NCBI RefSeq assembly: GCF_002900365.1
Contig: NZ_CP025979.1
Location: 4,526,001-4,590,000, forward strand
Origin: Escherichia marmotae
GTDB lineage: Bacteria > Pseudomonadota > Gammaproteobacteria > Enterobacterales > Enterobacteriaceae
Reading direction: 5' to 3'
Length of the DNA stretch: 64,000 nucleotides
A model generated the notes under the pieces. That model was not told the origin of the DNA and made no database searches. It saw only the letters and a list, made by a program, of their open reading frames with translations. The stretch's first letter is position 1. Each line of letters opens with the position of its first letter. The translations under genes and the position numbers were made by a program. Below, piece by piece: positions 44,329 to 53,847 of the stretch.

Positions 44329-45728
44329 ACACTCGCCAGCTACTGAGCGTCGGTATCGATATCGGCACCACCACCACCCAGGTGATCTTCTCCCACCTGG
44401 AACTGGTTAACCGTGCGGCAGTGTCGCAGGTGCCGCGTTACGAATTCATCAAACGCGAAATTAGCTGGCAAAGCCCGGTGTTCTTTACCCCTGTCGACAA
44501 ACAGGGCGGATTAAAAGAAGCGGAACTGAAAACTTTAATCCTTGAGCAATATCAGGCTGCGGGCATTGCACCGGAGAGCGTCGATTCCGGTGCCATTATT
44601 ATCACCGGCGAAAGCGCGAAAACCCGCAATGCCCGTCCGGCGGTGATGACGCTCTCTCAATCGCTGGGCGATTTTGTCGTCGCCAGTGCCGGACCGCATC
44701 TCGAATCGGTGATTGCCGGGCACGGTGCCGGAGCGCAAACACTCTCTGAACAACGGTTATGTCGGGTGCTGAATATCGATATTGGTGGCGGCACGGCGAA
44801 CTACGCCCTGTTCGATGCCGGAAAAATCAGTGGGACTGCCTGCCTCAACGTCGGCGGTCGGCTGCTGGAAACCGACTGCCAGGGGCGCGTGATTTACGCT
44901 CATAAACCGGGGCAGATGATTGTGGATGAGTGCTTCGGCACAGGCACTGACGCCCGTTTACTGACCGGTGCGCAGTTGGTGCAGGTTACCCGGCGGATGG
45001 CGGAACTGATTGTCGAAGTGATTGAAGGAACGCTCTCGCCGCTCGCGCAGGCATTGATGCAAACCGGTTTGCTGCCCGCAGGCGTTACGCCCGAAATCAT
45101 TACTCTTTCTGGCGGCGTGGGCGAATGTTATCGCCATCAGCCCGCTGACCCGTTCTGTTTTGCCGATATTGGGCCGCTGCTGGCAACAGCGCTGCATGAC
45201 CATCCGCGCCTGCGTGAGATGCGCGTGCAGTTTCCGGCGCAAACCGTGCGCGCCACGGTGATTGGCGCGGGTGCGCATACCCTTTCGCTCTCTGGCAGCA
45301 CTATCTGGCTGGAGGGCGTGCAACTGCCGCTGCGCAATTTGCCGGTGGCGATCCCGATTGATGAAACGGATCTGGTGAATGGCTGGCAACAGGCGCTGAT
45401 TCAGCTCGATCTTGATCCCAACTCTGACGCGTACGTGCTGGCGCTTCCCGCCGGGCTTCCCGTGCGTTACGCCGCGGTACTGACGGTCATCAACGCGCTG
45501 GTCGATTTCGTCGCGCGTTTTCCGAATCCGCATCCCCTGCTGGTGGTGGCCGGGCAGGACTTTGGTAAAGCTCTGGGCATGTTGTTGCGCCCACAGCTAC
45601 AACAACTCCCGTTGGCAGTCATTGACGAAGTGATTGTTCGCGCGGGGGACTATATCGACATTGGTACGCCTCTTTTTGGCGGATCGGTTGTGCCGGTGAC
45701 GGTGAAATCACTCGCATTTCCTTCCTGA
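44325..45728 (+). CDS. eutA: Ethanolamine ammonia-lyase reactivase EutA
   Basis: A 467-residue actin-fold ATPase that exchanges damaged cobalamin on EutBC. Phosphate motifs are VGIDIGTTTTQVIFS near 10 and LNIDIGGGTANYALF near 150. It is followed by eutB after only 11 bp. In K-12 the prophage CPZ-55 sits between these two genes; here the junction is intact. Confidence 0.96.
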   Translation: MNTRQLLSVGIDIGTTTTQVIFSHLELVNRAAVSQVPRYEFIKREISWQSPVFFTPVDKQGGLKEAELKTLILEQYQAAGIAPESVDSGAIIITGESAKTRNARPAVMTLSQSLGDFVVASAGPHLESVIAGHGAGAQTLSEQRLCRVLNIDIGGGTANYALFDAGKISGTACLNVGGRLLETDCQGRVIYAHKPGQMIVDECFGTGTDARLLTGAQLVQVTRRMAELIVEVIEGTLSPLAQALMQTGLLPAGVTPEIITLSGGVGECYRHQPADPFCFADIGPLLATALHDHPRLREMRVQFPAQTVRATVIGAGAHTLSLSGSTIWLEGVQLPLRNLPVAIPIDETDLVNGWQQALIQLDLDPNSDAYVLALPAGLPVRYAAVLTVINALVDFVARFPNPHPLLVVAGQDFGKALGMLLRPQLQQLPLAVIDEVIVRAGDYIDIGTPLFGGSVVPVTVKSLAFPS

Positions 45729-45739
45729 GGGAACGACTT

Positions 45740-47101
45740 ATGAAACTAAAGACCACATTGTTTGGCAATGTTTATCAATTCAAGGATGTAAAAGAGGTGC
45801 TGGCGAAGGCCAACGAACTGCGTTCGGGGGATGTGCTGGCGGGGGTTGCGGCAACAAGCTCGCAGGAGCGGGTAGCGGCAAAGCAGGTGTTGTCGGAAAT
45901 GACTGTGGCGGATATCCGCAATAACCCGGTGATTGCCTATGAAGAAGACTGCGTGACGCGGCTGATTCAGGATGACGTTAACGAAACGGCCTACAACCAG
46001 ATTAAAAACAGGAGCATCAGCGAGCTGCGTGAGTACGTTCTGAGCGACGAAACCAGTGTTGATGATATTGCCTTTACCCGTAAAGGGCTGACCTCGGAAG
46101 TGGTCGCGGCGGTGGCGAAGATTTGCTCTAACGCGGATCTGATCTACGGCGCAAAGAAAATGCCGATTATCAAAAAGGCCAATACCACCATCGGTATTCC
46201 AGGCACTTTCAGCGCCCGTTTGCAGCCAAACGATACCCGTGATGACGTACAAAGTATCGCCGCGCAAATCTATGAAGGGCTTTCCTTCGGGGTAGGCGAT
46301 GCGGTGATCGGCGTCAACCCGGTGACGGACGATGTGGAAAACTTAAGCCGCGTGCTGGACACCATCTACGGGGTGATCGACAAATTCAACATTCCGACTC
46401 AGGGCTGCGTGCTGGCGCACGTCACCACCCAGATTGAAGCGATTCGTCGCGGCGCACCGGGCGGGCTGATTTTCCAGAGTATTTGTGGCAGCGAGAAAGG
46501 GCTGAAAGAGTTCGGCGTGGAACTGGCAATGCTGGACGAAGCCCGCGCAGTGGGCGCAGAGTTCAACCGTATCGCCGGGGAAAACTGCCTCTACTTCGAA
46601 ACCGGACAAGGTTCTGCACTCTCCGCTGGTGCCAACTTCGGTGCAGATCAGGTGACGATGGAAGCGCGTAACTACGGGCTGGCGCGTCATTACGATCCGT
46701 TTATCGTCAACACCGTGGTCGGTTTTATTGGGCCGGAGTATCTCTACAACGACCGGCAGATTATCCGTGCGGGCTTAGAAGATCACTTTATGGGCAAGCT
46801 GAGCGGCATTTCTATGGGCTGTGACTGCTGCTACACCAACCACGCTGACGCTGACCAGAACCTCAACGAAAACCTGATGATCCTGCTCGCTACCGCAGGC
46901 TGCAACTACATCATGGGGATGCCGCTGGGTGACGACATCATGCTCAACTACCAGACCACGGCGTTCCATGACACCGCTACTGTGCGTCAGTTACTGAATC
47001 TGCGTCCGTCACCGGAGTTTGAACGCTGGCTGGAAAGCATGGGCATTATGGCAAACGGTCGCCTGACCAAACGGGCGGGCGATCCGTCACTGTTCTTCTG
47101 A
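45740..47101 (+). CDS. eutB: Ethanolamine ammonia-lyase large subunit EutB
   Basis: A 453-residue TIM-barrel catalytic subunit of adenosylcobalamin-dependent ethanolamine ammonia-lyase, which gives acetaldehyde and ammonia. Full length, starting MKLKTTLFGNVYQFKD, with the conserved HVTTQIEAIRRGAPGGLIFQ and the late ISMGCDCCYTNHADADQN. eutC follows after 20 bp. Confidence 0.98.
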   Translation: MKLKTTLFGNVYQFKDVKEVLAKANELRSGDVLAGVAATSSQERVAAKQVLSEMTVADIRNNPVIAYEEDCVTRLIQDDVNETAYNQIKNRSISELREYVLSDETSVDDIAFTRKGLTSEVVAAVAKICSNADLIYGAKKMPIIKKANTTIGIPGTFSARLQPNDTRDDVQSIAAQIYEGLSFGVGDAVIGVNPVTDDVENLSRVLDTIYGVIDKFNIPTQGCVLAHVTTQIEAIRRGAPGGLIFQSICGSEKGLKEFGVELAMLDEARAVGAEFNRIAGENCLYFETGQGSALSAGANFGADQVTMEARNYGLARHYDPFIVNTVVGFIGPEYLYNDRQIIRAGLEDHFMGKLSGISMGCDCCYTNHADADQNLNENLMILLATAGCNYIMGMPLGDDIMLNYQTTAFHDTATVRQLLNLRPSPEFERWLESMGIMANGRLTKRAGDPSLFF

Positions 47102-47121
47102 TGACGCGGAGATAACACATC

Positions 47122-48009
47122 ATGGATCAAAAACAGATTGAAGAAATTGTACGCAGCGTGATGGCGTCAATGGGACAAGCGGCCACCGCGCCGTCAGAAG
47201 CAAAATGCGCCACCACAACCTGTGCAACACCGGTGACCTCGGAAAGCTGCGTGCTGGATTTAGGTTCTGCTGAAGCGAAGGCGTGGATTGGCGTTGAAAA
47301 TCCGCATCGCGCAGACGTATTAACCGAACTGCGCCGCAGCACCGTGGCCCGCGTCTGTACCGGTCGTGCCGGTCCGCGTCCGCGTACCCAGGCGCTGTTG
47401 CGTTTCCTGGCCGACCACTCGCGCTCTAAAGATACGGTGCTGAAAGAGGTGCCGGAAGAGTGGGTGAAAGCGCAGGGGCTGCTGGAAGTACGTTCTGAAA
47501 TTAGCGACAAAAACCTTTATCTGACGCGCCCGGATCTGGGACGTCGTCTGTGTGCGGAAGCCGTCGAGGCTTTGAAAGCGCAATGTGTCGCCAATCCTGA
47601 CGTGCAGGTCGTTGTCTCCGATGGTCTGTCTACGGATGCCATCACTGTGAACTACGAAGAAATTCTGCCGCCGCTGATGGCGGGCTTGCAACATGCGGGG
47701 CTGAAAGTCGGCACGCCGTTTTTTGTGCGTTATGGTCGCGTGAAAATTGAAGACCAGATTGGCGAGCTTCTTGGCGCGAAAGTGGTGATCCTGCTGGTGG
47801 GCGAACGTCCGGGGTTAGGGCAGTCAGAGAGCCTCTCCTGCTACGCCGTTTACTCACCGCGTATGGCAACTACCGTGGAGGCCGATCGCACCTGTATCTC
47901 TAACATTCACCAGGGCGGCACGCCGCCGGTTGAAGCCGCAGCCGTCATTGTGGATTTGGCGAAACGTATGCTGGAGCAGAAAGCATCCGGCATCAACATG
48001 ACCCGATAA
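47122..48009 (+). CDS. eutC: Ethanolamine ammonia-lyase small subunit EutC
   Basis: A 295-residue cobalamin-binding small subunit. The first 18 residues (MDQKQIEEIVRSVMASMG) are an encapsulation helix much like that of EutE, followed by a variable linker (about 20-45). The conserved core includes RVCTGRAGPRPRTQALLRF and VVSDGLSTDAI. It forms the EutB6C6 enzyme with the upstream gene. Confidence 0.97.
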   Translation: MDQKQIEEIVRSVMASMGQAATAPSEAKCATTTCATPVTSESCVLDLGSAEAKAWIGVENPHRADVLTELRRSTVARVCTGRAGPRPRTQALLRFLADHSRSKDTVLKEVPEEWVKAQGLLEVRSEISDKNLYLTRPDLGRRLCAEAVEALKAQCVANPDVQVVVSDGLSTDAITVNYEEILPPLMAGLQHAGLKVGTPFFVRYGRVKIEDQIGELLGAKVVILLVGERPGLGQSESLSCYAVYSPRMATTVEADRTCISNIHQGGTPPVEAAAVIVDLAKRMLEQKASGINMTR

Positions 48010-48018
48010 GGAGGCATC

Positions 48019-48678
48019 ATGCCAGCTTTAGATTTGATTCGACCGTCGGTCACCGCCATGCGGGTGGTTGCCTCCGTTAACGCTGATTTTGCGCGTGAAC
48101 TGAAATTGCCGCCGCATATTCGTAGCCTCGGGCTGATTTCCGCCGATTCTGATGATGTCACCTACATTGCGGCTGATGAAGCGACAAAACAGGCGATGGT
48201 TGAAGTGGTGTATGGTCGCTCGCTGTATGCCGGCGCGGCGCACGGCCCGTCACCGACTGCCGGTGAAGTATTGATTATGCTCGGCGGGCCAAACCCGGCG
48301 GAAGTGCGTGCCGGTCTGGATGCGATGGTCGCGCATATTGAAAACGGCGTGGCGTTCCAGTGGGCGAACGATAAGCAAGATACGGCATTCCTCGCTCATG
48401 TGGTTTCGCGTACCGGTTCTTATCTCTCTTCCACTGCGGGCATTACGCTCGGTGATCCGAGGGCGTATCTGGTGGCACCGCCGCTGGAAGCGACCTACGG
48501 CATTGATGCTGCGTTGAAATCTGCTGATGTGCAACTGGTGACTTATGTTCCGCCACCGTCAGAAACCAACTATTCAGCGGCATTTTTGACCGGTAGCCAG
48601 GCAGCGTGTAAAGCGGCCTGTAACGCCTTTACTGATGCAGTGCTGGAAATCGCGCGTAATCCAATCCAACGTGCGTAA
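48019..48678 (+). CDS. eutL: Trimeric shell protein EutL
   Basis: A 219-residue tandem-BMC (pseudohexameric trimer) shell protein with a gated pore. Two BMC-like halves lie at about 1-105 and 110-215, with conserved DVTYIAADEATKQAMVEVVY and SYLSSTAGITLGDPRAYLV. Sits 9 bp after eutC. Confidence 0.96.
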   Translation: MPALDLIRPSVTAMRVVASVNADFARELKLPPHIRSLGLISADSDDVTYIAADEATKQAMVEVVYGRSLYAGAAHGPSPTAGEVLIMLGGPNPAEVRAGLDAMVAHIENGVAFQWANDKQDTAFLAHVVSRTGSYLSSTAGITLGDPRAYLVAPPLEATYGIDAALKSADVQLVTYVPPPSETNYSAAFLTGSQAACKAACNAFTDAVLEIARNPIQRA

Positions 48679-48690
48679 CGGAGGTTGCCG

Positions 48691-49179
48691 ATGAACAATG
48701 CACTGGGTTTGTTGGAAGTTGACGGCATGGTCGCCGCAATCGATGCGGCAGATGCCATGCTGAAAGCGGCAAACGTGTGTCTGCTCAGTCATGAAGTGCT
48801 TGACCCCGGTCGCTTAACGCTGGTGGTGGAAGGCGATCTGGCGGTGTGTCGTGCGGCGCTGGATGCCGGTTATGCCGCCGCAATGCGTACCGGGCGAGTT
48901 ATCAGCCGCAAGGAAATTGGTCGACCTGATGATGACACCCAGTGGCTGGTTGCTGGCTTTAACCGACAGCTAAAGCAACCTGGCGCGCCAGCGATCGTCA
49001 CGGAATCTGCCGACGAGTTGTTGGCGTTGTTAACATCAGTACGTCAGGGAATGACGGTCGGAGAAGTTGCCGCCCACTTTGGCTGGCCGCTGGAAAAAGC
49101 CAGAAATGCGCTCGAACAGCTCTTTTCTGCCGGGACGTTACGTAAACGCAGTAGTCGTTATCGTCTCAAGCCCCATTAA
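48691..49179 (+). CDS. eutK: Shell protein EutK with C-terminal helix-turn-helix
   Basis: A 162-residue protein with an N-terminal BMC domain (about 1-92, NALGLLEVDGMVAAIDAAD) and a C-terminal winged-helix-like domain (about 105-162, EVAAHFGWPLEKARNALEQL) thought to bind nucleic acid. The linker reads KQPGAPAIV and is four residues shorter than the K-12 protein as I recall it. The start ATG 48691 follows CGGAGG. The upstream TTG at 48685 is not needed. Confidence 0.93.
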   Translation: MNNALGLLEVDGMVAAIDAADAMLKAANVCLLSHEVLDPGRLTLVVEGDLAVCRAALDAGYAAAMRTGRVISRKEIGRPDDDTQWLVAGFNRQLKQPGAPAIVTESADELLALLTSVRQGMTVGEVAAHFGWPLEKARNALEQLFSAGTLRKRSSRYRLKPH

Positions 49180-49224
49180 CCTGTCGGAGGTGCCGGGTGT
49201 CATATAACACCCGGCATTAACATC

Positions 49225-50277
49225 ATGAAAAAGACCCGTACAGCCAACTTGCACCATCTTTATCATGAACCCTTACCCGAAAATCTGAGGCTCACGCCGA
49301 AGGTTGAAGTGGATAATGTTCATCAACAACAGACAACAGATGTCTATGAACATGCTTTGACAATTACCGCCTGGCAGCAGATTTATGATCAACTGCATCC
49401 GGGAAAGTTTCATGGTGAATTTACGGAAATCCTGCTTGATGATATTCAGGTTTTCCGTGAATACACCGGTCTGGCGCTGCGCCAGTCGTGTCTGGTCTGG
49501 CCGAACTCATTCTGGTTTGGTATTCCGGCGACGCGCGGTGAACAGGGATTTATCGGTTCGCAATGTCTGGGAAGCGCAGAAATAGCTACGCGGCCTGGCG
49601 GCACTGAGTTTGAATTAAGTACGCCGGACGATTACACCATTCTTGGCGTGGTGATCTCGGAAAATGTCATTTCCCGTCACGCAAACTTTCTGCATAACCC
49701 GGAAAGGGTGCTGCATATGTTGCGTAATCAGTCGGCGCTGGAAGTGAAGGAGCAGCATAAAGCCGCACTGTGGGGCTTTGTTCAACAGGCGCTGGCGACG
49801 TTTTGCGAGAACCCGGAGAACTTACATCAATCCGCTGTGCGTAAAGTGCTTGGCGATAACTTGTTGTTGGCGATGGGAGTGATGCTGGAAGAAGCGCAGC
49901 CAATGGTGACGGCGGAAAGCATCAGCCATCAGGGCTATCGACGATTGCTTTCCCGCGCCCGCGAATATGTGCTGGAGAATATGTCCGAACCGGTAACGGT
50001 GCTGGACTTGTGCAATCAACTGCACGTCAGTCGCCGCACCTTACAAAACGCATTTCACGCTATTTTGGGCATTGGCCCGAACGCGTGGCTGAAACGCATT
50101 CGCCTGAACGCCGTGCGCCGCGAGCTGATAAGCCCGTGGTCGCAAAGTCTGACGGTAAAAGATGCCGCCATGCAGTGGGGATTCTGGCATCTTGGGCAAT
50201 TTGCGACGGATTATCAGCAACTGTTTGCCGAGAAGCCATCACTGACGCTTCATCAGCGGATGCAGGAGTTAGGGTGA
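49225..50277 (+). CDS. eutR: AraC-family activator EutR
   Basis: A 350-residue AraC/XylS-type regulator. An effector domain occupies about 1-240; two helix-turn-helix motifs follow (VTVLDLCNQLHVSRRTLQNA near 253-272 and a second near 305-325). It activates the eut operon when ethanolamine and adenosylcobalamin are both present. It is the last gene of the operon, so it amplifies its own expression. The stop lies 5 bp from the convergent hemF stop. Confidence 0.96.
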   Translation: MKKTRTANLHHLYHEPLPENLRLTPKVEVDNVHQQQTTDVYEHALTITAWQQIYDQLHPGKFHGEFTEILLDDIQVFREYTGLALRQSCLVWPNSFWFGIPATRGEQGFIGSQCLGSAEIATRPGGTEFELSTPDDYTILGVVISENVISRHANFLHNPERVLHMLRNQSALEVKEQHKAALWGFVQQALATFCENPENLHQSAVRKVLGDNLLLAMGVMLEEAQPMVTAESISHQGYRRLLSRAREYVLENMSEPVTVLDLCNQLHVSRRTLQNAFHAILGIGPNAWLKRIRLNAVRRELISPWSQSLTVKDAAMQWGFWHLGQFATDYQQLFAEKPSLTLHQRMQELG

Positions 50278-50282
50278 TGAAA

Positions 50283-51182
50283 TTACACCCAATCCCTGAC
50301 CTGAATAAATTCACTCAACGCCGCCTCCGGGCTGCCTTCTTCCGGTTGATAATCGTACTCCCAGCATACCAGTGGCGGCATTGACATCAGGATTGATTCG
50401 GTGCGCCCGCCGGTTTGTAAGCCAAACAGCGTACCGCGATCCCAGACCAGGTTGAATTCGACATAACGACCGCGACGGTAGAGTTGGAAATTGCGCTCGC
50501 GCTCGCCATATGCCATTGCTTTACGTCGCTCAACAATCGGCAAGTATGCGTCGGCGTAACCTTTGCCTACCGCCTGCATAAAGGCGAAACAGTAGTCGAA
50601 GTCTGGCGTGTTCAGGTCATCAAAGAACAGCCCGCCAATGCCGCGTTGTTCATTGCGATGTTTAAGGTAGAAGTATTCGTCGCACCACTTTTTGTAGCGT
50701 GGATAAACATCTTCGCCAAATGGCAGGCACAGGTCGCGGGCGGTGCGGTGCCAGTGAATGGCGTCTTCTTCAAAGCCATAGAAAGGGGTTAAGTCAAAAC
50801 CACCGCCAAACCACCAGACGGGATCGACACCCGGTTTTTCGGCAATAAAAAAGCGCACATTGGCGTGGCTGGTGGGAACATACGGATTATGCGGATGCAC
50901 TACCAGCGATACACCCATCGCCTCGAAACTGCGCCCGGCAAGTTCCGGGCGATGAGCAGTGGCAGAAGCGGGCATCGCGTCGCCGTGGACGTGAGAAAAG
51001 TTGACGCCCGCCTGTTCGAAAACACCACCATTACGCAACACCCGGCTACGCCCGCCGCCACCAGCTTCGCGCTGCCAGCTATCTTCGGCAAACTGTGTGC
51101 CATCTACGGCGCTCAGTTGCTGGCAAATTGTATCCTGAAGGTTGAGCAGGAACTGTTTAACCTGGTGTGCGTCGGGCTTCAT
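50283..51182 (-). CDS. hemF: Oxygen-dependent coproporphyrinogen III oxidase HemF
   Basis: A 299-residue aerobic coproporphyrinogen oxidase of haem synthesis. Signature blocks are MPASATAHRPELAGRSFEAM, VHPHNPYVPTSHANVRFF and WWFGGGFDLTPFYGFEEDA. It begins 3 bp after the amiA stop, so amiA-hemF is one operon. Confidence 0.98.
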   Translation of the reverse strand: MKPDAHQVKQFLLNLQDTICQQLSAVDGTQFAEDSWQREAGGGGRSRVLRNGGVFEQAGVNFSHVHGDAMPASATAHRPELAGRSFEAMGVSLVVHPHNPYVPTSHANVRFFIAEKPGVDPVWWFGGGFDLTPFYGFEEDAIHWHRTARDLCLPFGEDVYPRYKKWCDEYFYLKHRNEQRGIGGLFFDDLNTPDFDYCFAFMQAVGKGYADAYLPIVERRKAMAYGERERNFQLYRRGRYVEFNLVWDRGTLFGLQTGGRTESILMSMPPLVCWEYDYQPEEGSPEAALSEFIQVRDWV

Positions 51183-51185
51183 AAC

Positions 51186-52055
51186 TTACCGTTTTTTCGA
51201 GTGTGCTTTCTGGTTGTCAAACCAATGGAAATAACTGATCACGCCTTCGGCAATGGCAGAGGCGATTTTCTGACGAAACGCCGCCGTGCCTAACAGTCGC
51301 TCTTCTTCCGGGTTGGTGATAAATGAGGTTTCCACCAGCACCGAAGGAACCGACGGTGATTTCAACACCACAAACGCGGCTTGTTCGGTGTTGCGGCTGT
51401 GCAGCTTATGCACTGGTTTAATCTTCTTCAGAATATGCGAGCCAAGCGTCAGGCTGTTTTTAATGGTATCTGTTTGCACCAGATCAAACAGCACTTGCTG
51501 CAATAGATGATCCCTGTCAGTTGCTTTTTTCCCGGCGACTTCATCAGCGCGGTTTTCGCGTTCCGACAAATATTTTGCCATCGCACTACTCGCGCCACGG
51601 TTGGAGAGGGCAAAGACCGATGCCCCCGCGGCTTTCGGGTTGGTGAAGCCGTCGGCGTGAATTGACATAAACAGATCTGCGCCATGCTTATGGGCGATTT
51701 CAACGCGATCGTACAGTGGAATAAACGTATCGCCAGAACGCGTTAAACGCGCATCAATGCCATGATTGCGCAAAATAGAACGGACATTTTTGGCGATTGC
51801 CAGCACCACGTGTTTTTCTTTTGAACCGTTGCGACCAATCGCACCGGTATCAATCCCGCCGTGACCTGGATCGAGAACGACTACCCGTTTGCCTCCGGCT
51901 TTTTTGGCTTTCGGCTTACTGTGTCCGTTACTGGTTTTTAAAGGCTCTTCTTTGGCGATGGCTTGCGACATTCCTGACAACGTCAGGGCAGCCAATCCGG
52001 CTTTCAGCACCTGGCGGCGCGAAGTGAGTGTTTTTAGTGGTTTAAAAGTGCTCAT
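51186..52055 (-). CDS. amiA: N-acetylmuramoyl-L-alanine amidase AmiA
   Basis: A 289-residue zinc amidase (Amidase_3) splitting septal peptidoglycan for daughter-cell separation. The Tat signal peptide has the twin arginine SRRQVLK at 12-18 and ends AIA near 34. Zinc-site segments are VLDPGHGGIDTGAIGRNG (near 60-77) and SIHADGF (near 132). The regulatory helix that occludes the site and is relieved by EnvC lies at about 150-190. Confidence 0.97.
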   Translation of the reverse strand: MSTFKPLKTLTSRRQVLKAGLAALTLSGMSQAIAKEEPLKTSNGHSKPKAKKAGGKRVVVLDPGHGGIDTGAIGRNGSKEKHVVLAIAKNVRSILRNHGIDARLTRSGDTFIPLYDRVEIAHKHGADLFMSIHADGFTNPKAAGASVFALSNRGASSAMAKYLSERENRADEVAGKKATDRDHLLQQVLFDLVQTDTIKNSLTLGSHILKKIKPVHKLHSRNTEQAAFVVLKSPSVPSVLVETSFITNPEEERLLGTAAFRQKIASAIAEGVISYFHWFDNQKAHSKKR

Positions 52056-52268
52056 ACGGCCTGAGTTGTAATAATAAAGTTCCAGATGTTATATCGTATC
52101 GCGTAATCCGTTACGACGGTTTGCTGGTGAGAATTGTTTTACTTTTCATTTCAATAAATGACAACGCGTCATTATGCCACTTTTTCAACCGATTTTCGTC
52201 AGATATTGGCTAATTCGGTCGTTCACGCCATAATCACCCTTTTAACCCCCAAAAAGGTAACTCATACC

Positions 52269-52694
52269 ATGGAGATACGCGTATTTCGCCAGGCAGATTT
52301 CGAAGAGGTCATCACCCTTTGGGAGCGTTGCGACTTGCTGCGTCCGTGGAACGATCCGGAAATGGACATCGAGCGCAAGATGAACCATGACGTCAGTTTG
52401 TTCCTGGTCGCGGAAGTTAACGGCGAAGTAGTGGGAACGGTGATGGGCGGTTATGACGGGCATCGCGGGTCTGCTTATTATCTTGGCGTGCATCCGGAGT
52501 TTCGCGGGCGTGGAATTGCCAATGCATTGCTTAATCGGCTGGAGAAAAAGCTTATTGCTCGCGGCTGTCCGAAAATTCAGATCAATGTACCGGAAGACAA
52601 CGATATGGTACTCGGAATGTACGAACGCCTGGGATATGAATACGCCGATGTGCTGAGTCTGGGTAAGCGTTTGATTGAAGATGAAGAGTACTGA
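52269..52694 (+). CDS. ypeA: GNAT-family acetyltransferase YpeA
   Basis: A 141-residue GNAT acetyltransferase with the acetyl-CoA motif GVHPEFRGRGIANALLNRLE at about 78-97. The substrate is unknown. The start ATG 52269 (MEIRVFRQ) follows AAAAAGGTAACTCATACC; the frame opens further upstream but that part is not conserved. Its last 20 bases overlap yfeZ. Confidence 0.92.
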   Translation: MEIRVFRQADFEEVITLWERCDLLRPWNDPEMDIERKMNHDVSLFLVAEVNGEVVGTVMGGYDGHRGSAYYLGVHPEFRGRGIANALLNRLEKKLIARGCPKIQINVPEDNDMVLGMYERLGYEYADVLSLGKRLIEDEEY

Positions 52695-53130
52695 GTTTCA
52701 TCCTGTCCATTATGATGTGCACGGACGCCTGCGTTTACCCTTCCTCTTCTGGTTTGTGCTATTGCTTCAGGCGAGAACCTGGGTGCTGTTTGTCATTGCC
52801 GGTGCGTCGCGCGAGCAGGGCACTGCGCTGCTGAATCTGTTTTATCCCGATCACGATAATTTCTGGCTGGGGTTGATACCGGGCATTCCGGCGGTGCTGG
52901 CATTCTTACTGAGTGGTCGGCGGGCTACGTTTCCCCGTATCTGGCACGTGCTCTATTTTCTGTTGCTGTTGGCGCAGCTCGTTTTGCTTTGTTGGCAACC
53001 GTGGCTGTGGCTAAATGGTGAATCCGTCAGCGGTATCGGTCTGGCGCTGGTTATCGCGGATATTGTGGCGTTAATCTGGCTGTTGACCAATCGACGTTTA
53101 CGCGCTTGTTTTGTGGAAGAAAAAGAATAA
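52675..53130 (+). CDS. yfeZ: DUF2919 inner-membrane protein YfeZ
   Basis: A 151-residue membrane protein with four hydrophobic segments (about 20-42, 62-80, 90-110, 120-140). Function unknown. I use the TTG at 52675 because GGGTAAG sits 7 bp before it; an ATG two codons later (52681) is a possible alternative. Overlaps ypeA by 20 bp. Confidence 0.85.
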   Translation: MKMKSTEFHPVHYDVHGRLRLPFLFWFVLLLQARTWVLFVIAGASREQGTALLNLFYPDHDNFWLGLIPGIPAVLAFLLSGRRATFPRIWHVLYFLLLLAQLVLLCWQPWLWLNGESVSGIGLALVIADIVALIWLLTNRRLRACFVEEKE

Positions 53131-53131
53131 C

Positions 53132-53159
53132 GGCACTTTTTTGCAAATTCGCACTCCAA
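53132..53159 (+). promoter_or_regulatory. Candidate sigma-E promoter of yfeY
   Basis: GGCACTT, a 16-bp spacer and TCCAA resemble the sigma-E consensus GGAACTT-N15/16-TCTAA. It starts 2 bp after the yfeZ stop and ends 32 bp before the yfeY ATG. yfeY is a reported sigma-E regulon member. Confidence 0.5.
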
Positions 53160-53190
53160 GCAACGTTATTGAATAACCAAAGGAAGTGAC

Positions 53191-53766
53191 ATGAAATCGC
53201 TGCGTTTAATGTTATGCGCTATGCCGTTGATGCTGACCGGCTGTTCCACCATGTCGTCAGTTAACTGGTCTGCCGCTAATCCGTGGAACTGGTTTGGCTC
53301 GTCCACTAAAGTGAGCGAGCAAGGCGTTGGCAAATTAACGGCGTCCACGCCACTACAAGAACAAGCCATTGCCGATGCGCTTGATGGTGATTATCGGCTG
53401 CGCAGCGGAATGAAAACCGCGAACGGTAATGTGGTGCGCTTTTTTGAAGTGATGAAGGGCGACAGCGTGGCGATGGTTATCAACGGTGATCAAGGTACAA
53501 TCAGCCGCATTGATGTCTCAGATAGCGATATTCCTGCTGACACGGGGGTTAAAATCGGTACACCGTTTAGTGACCTTTACAGCAAAGCATTTGGCAATTG
53601 CAAAAAAGCAGACGGTGATGATAATCGTGCCGTCGAATGTAAAGCCGAAGGCAGTCAACATATTAGCTACCAGTTTAGCGGTGAGTGGAGTGGTCCTGAA
53701 GGGTTAATGCCTTCTGACGATACCCTGAAAAACTGGAAAGTCAGTAAAATCATCTGGCGGCGTTAA
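53191..53766 (+). CDS. yfeY: Lipoprotein YfeY (DUF1131)
   Basis: A 191-residue lipoprotein. The signal peptide ends in the lipobox MLTGC with the lipidated cysteine at 18; residue +2 is Ser, so outer-membrane sorting is expected. A DUF1131 domain fills the rest. Function unknown; a sigma-E-like promoter upstream links it to envelope stress. Confidence 0.92.
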   Translation: MKSLRLMLCAMPLMLTGCSTMSSVNWSAANPWNWFGSSTKVSEQGVGKLTASTPLQEQAIADALDGDYRLRSGMKTANGNVVRFFEVMKGDSVAMVINGDQGTISRIDVSDSDIPADTGVKIGTPFSDLYSKAFGNCKKADGDDNRAVECKAEGSQHISYQFSGEWSGPEGLMPSDDTLKNWKVSKIIWRR

Positions 53767-53818
53767 TTTGCGTCTGAACAAACCGTCGCCACAAAAAACA
53801 CGTAAAATAGCGCTCAAC

Positions 53819-53847
53819 AATGCCACGGATTGCGTGGCATTCTTATT
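53819..53847 (+). terminator. Hairpin between yfeY and yfeX
   Basis: A perfect 9-bp stem AATGCCACG / CGTGGCATT with a short loop is followed by TCTTATTT. It lies just before the yfeX ribosome-binding site, so it either ends yfeY or sits in the yfeX leader. Confidence 0.6.
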
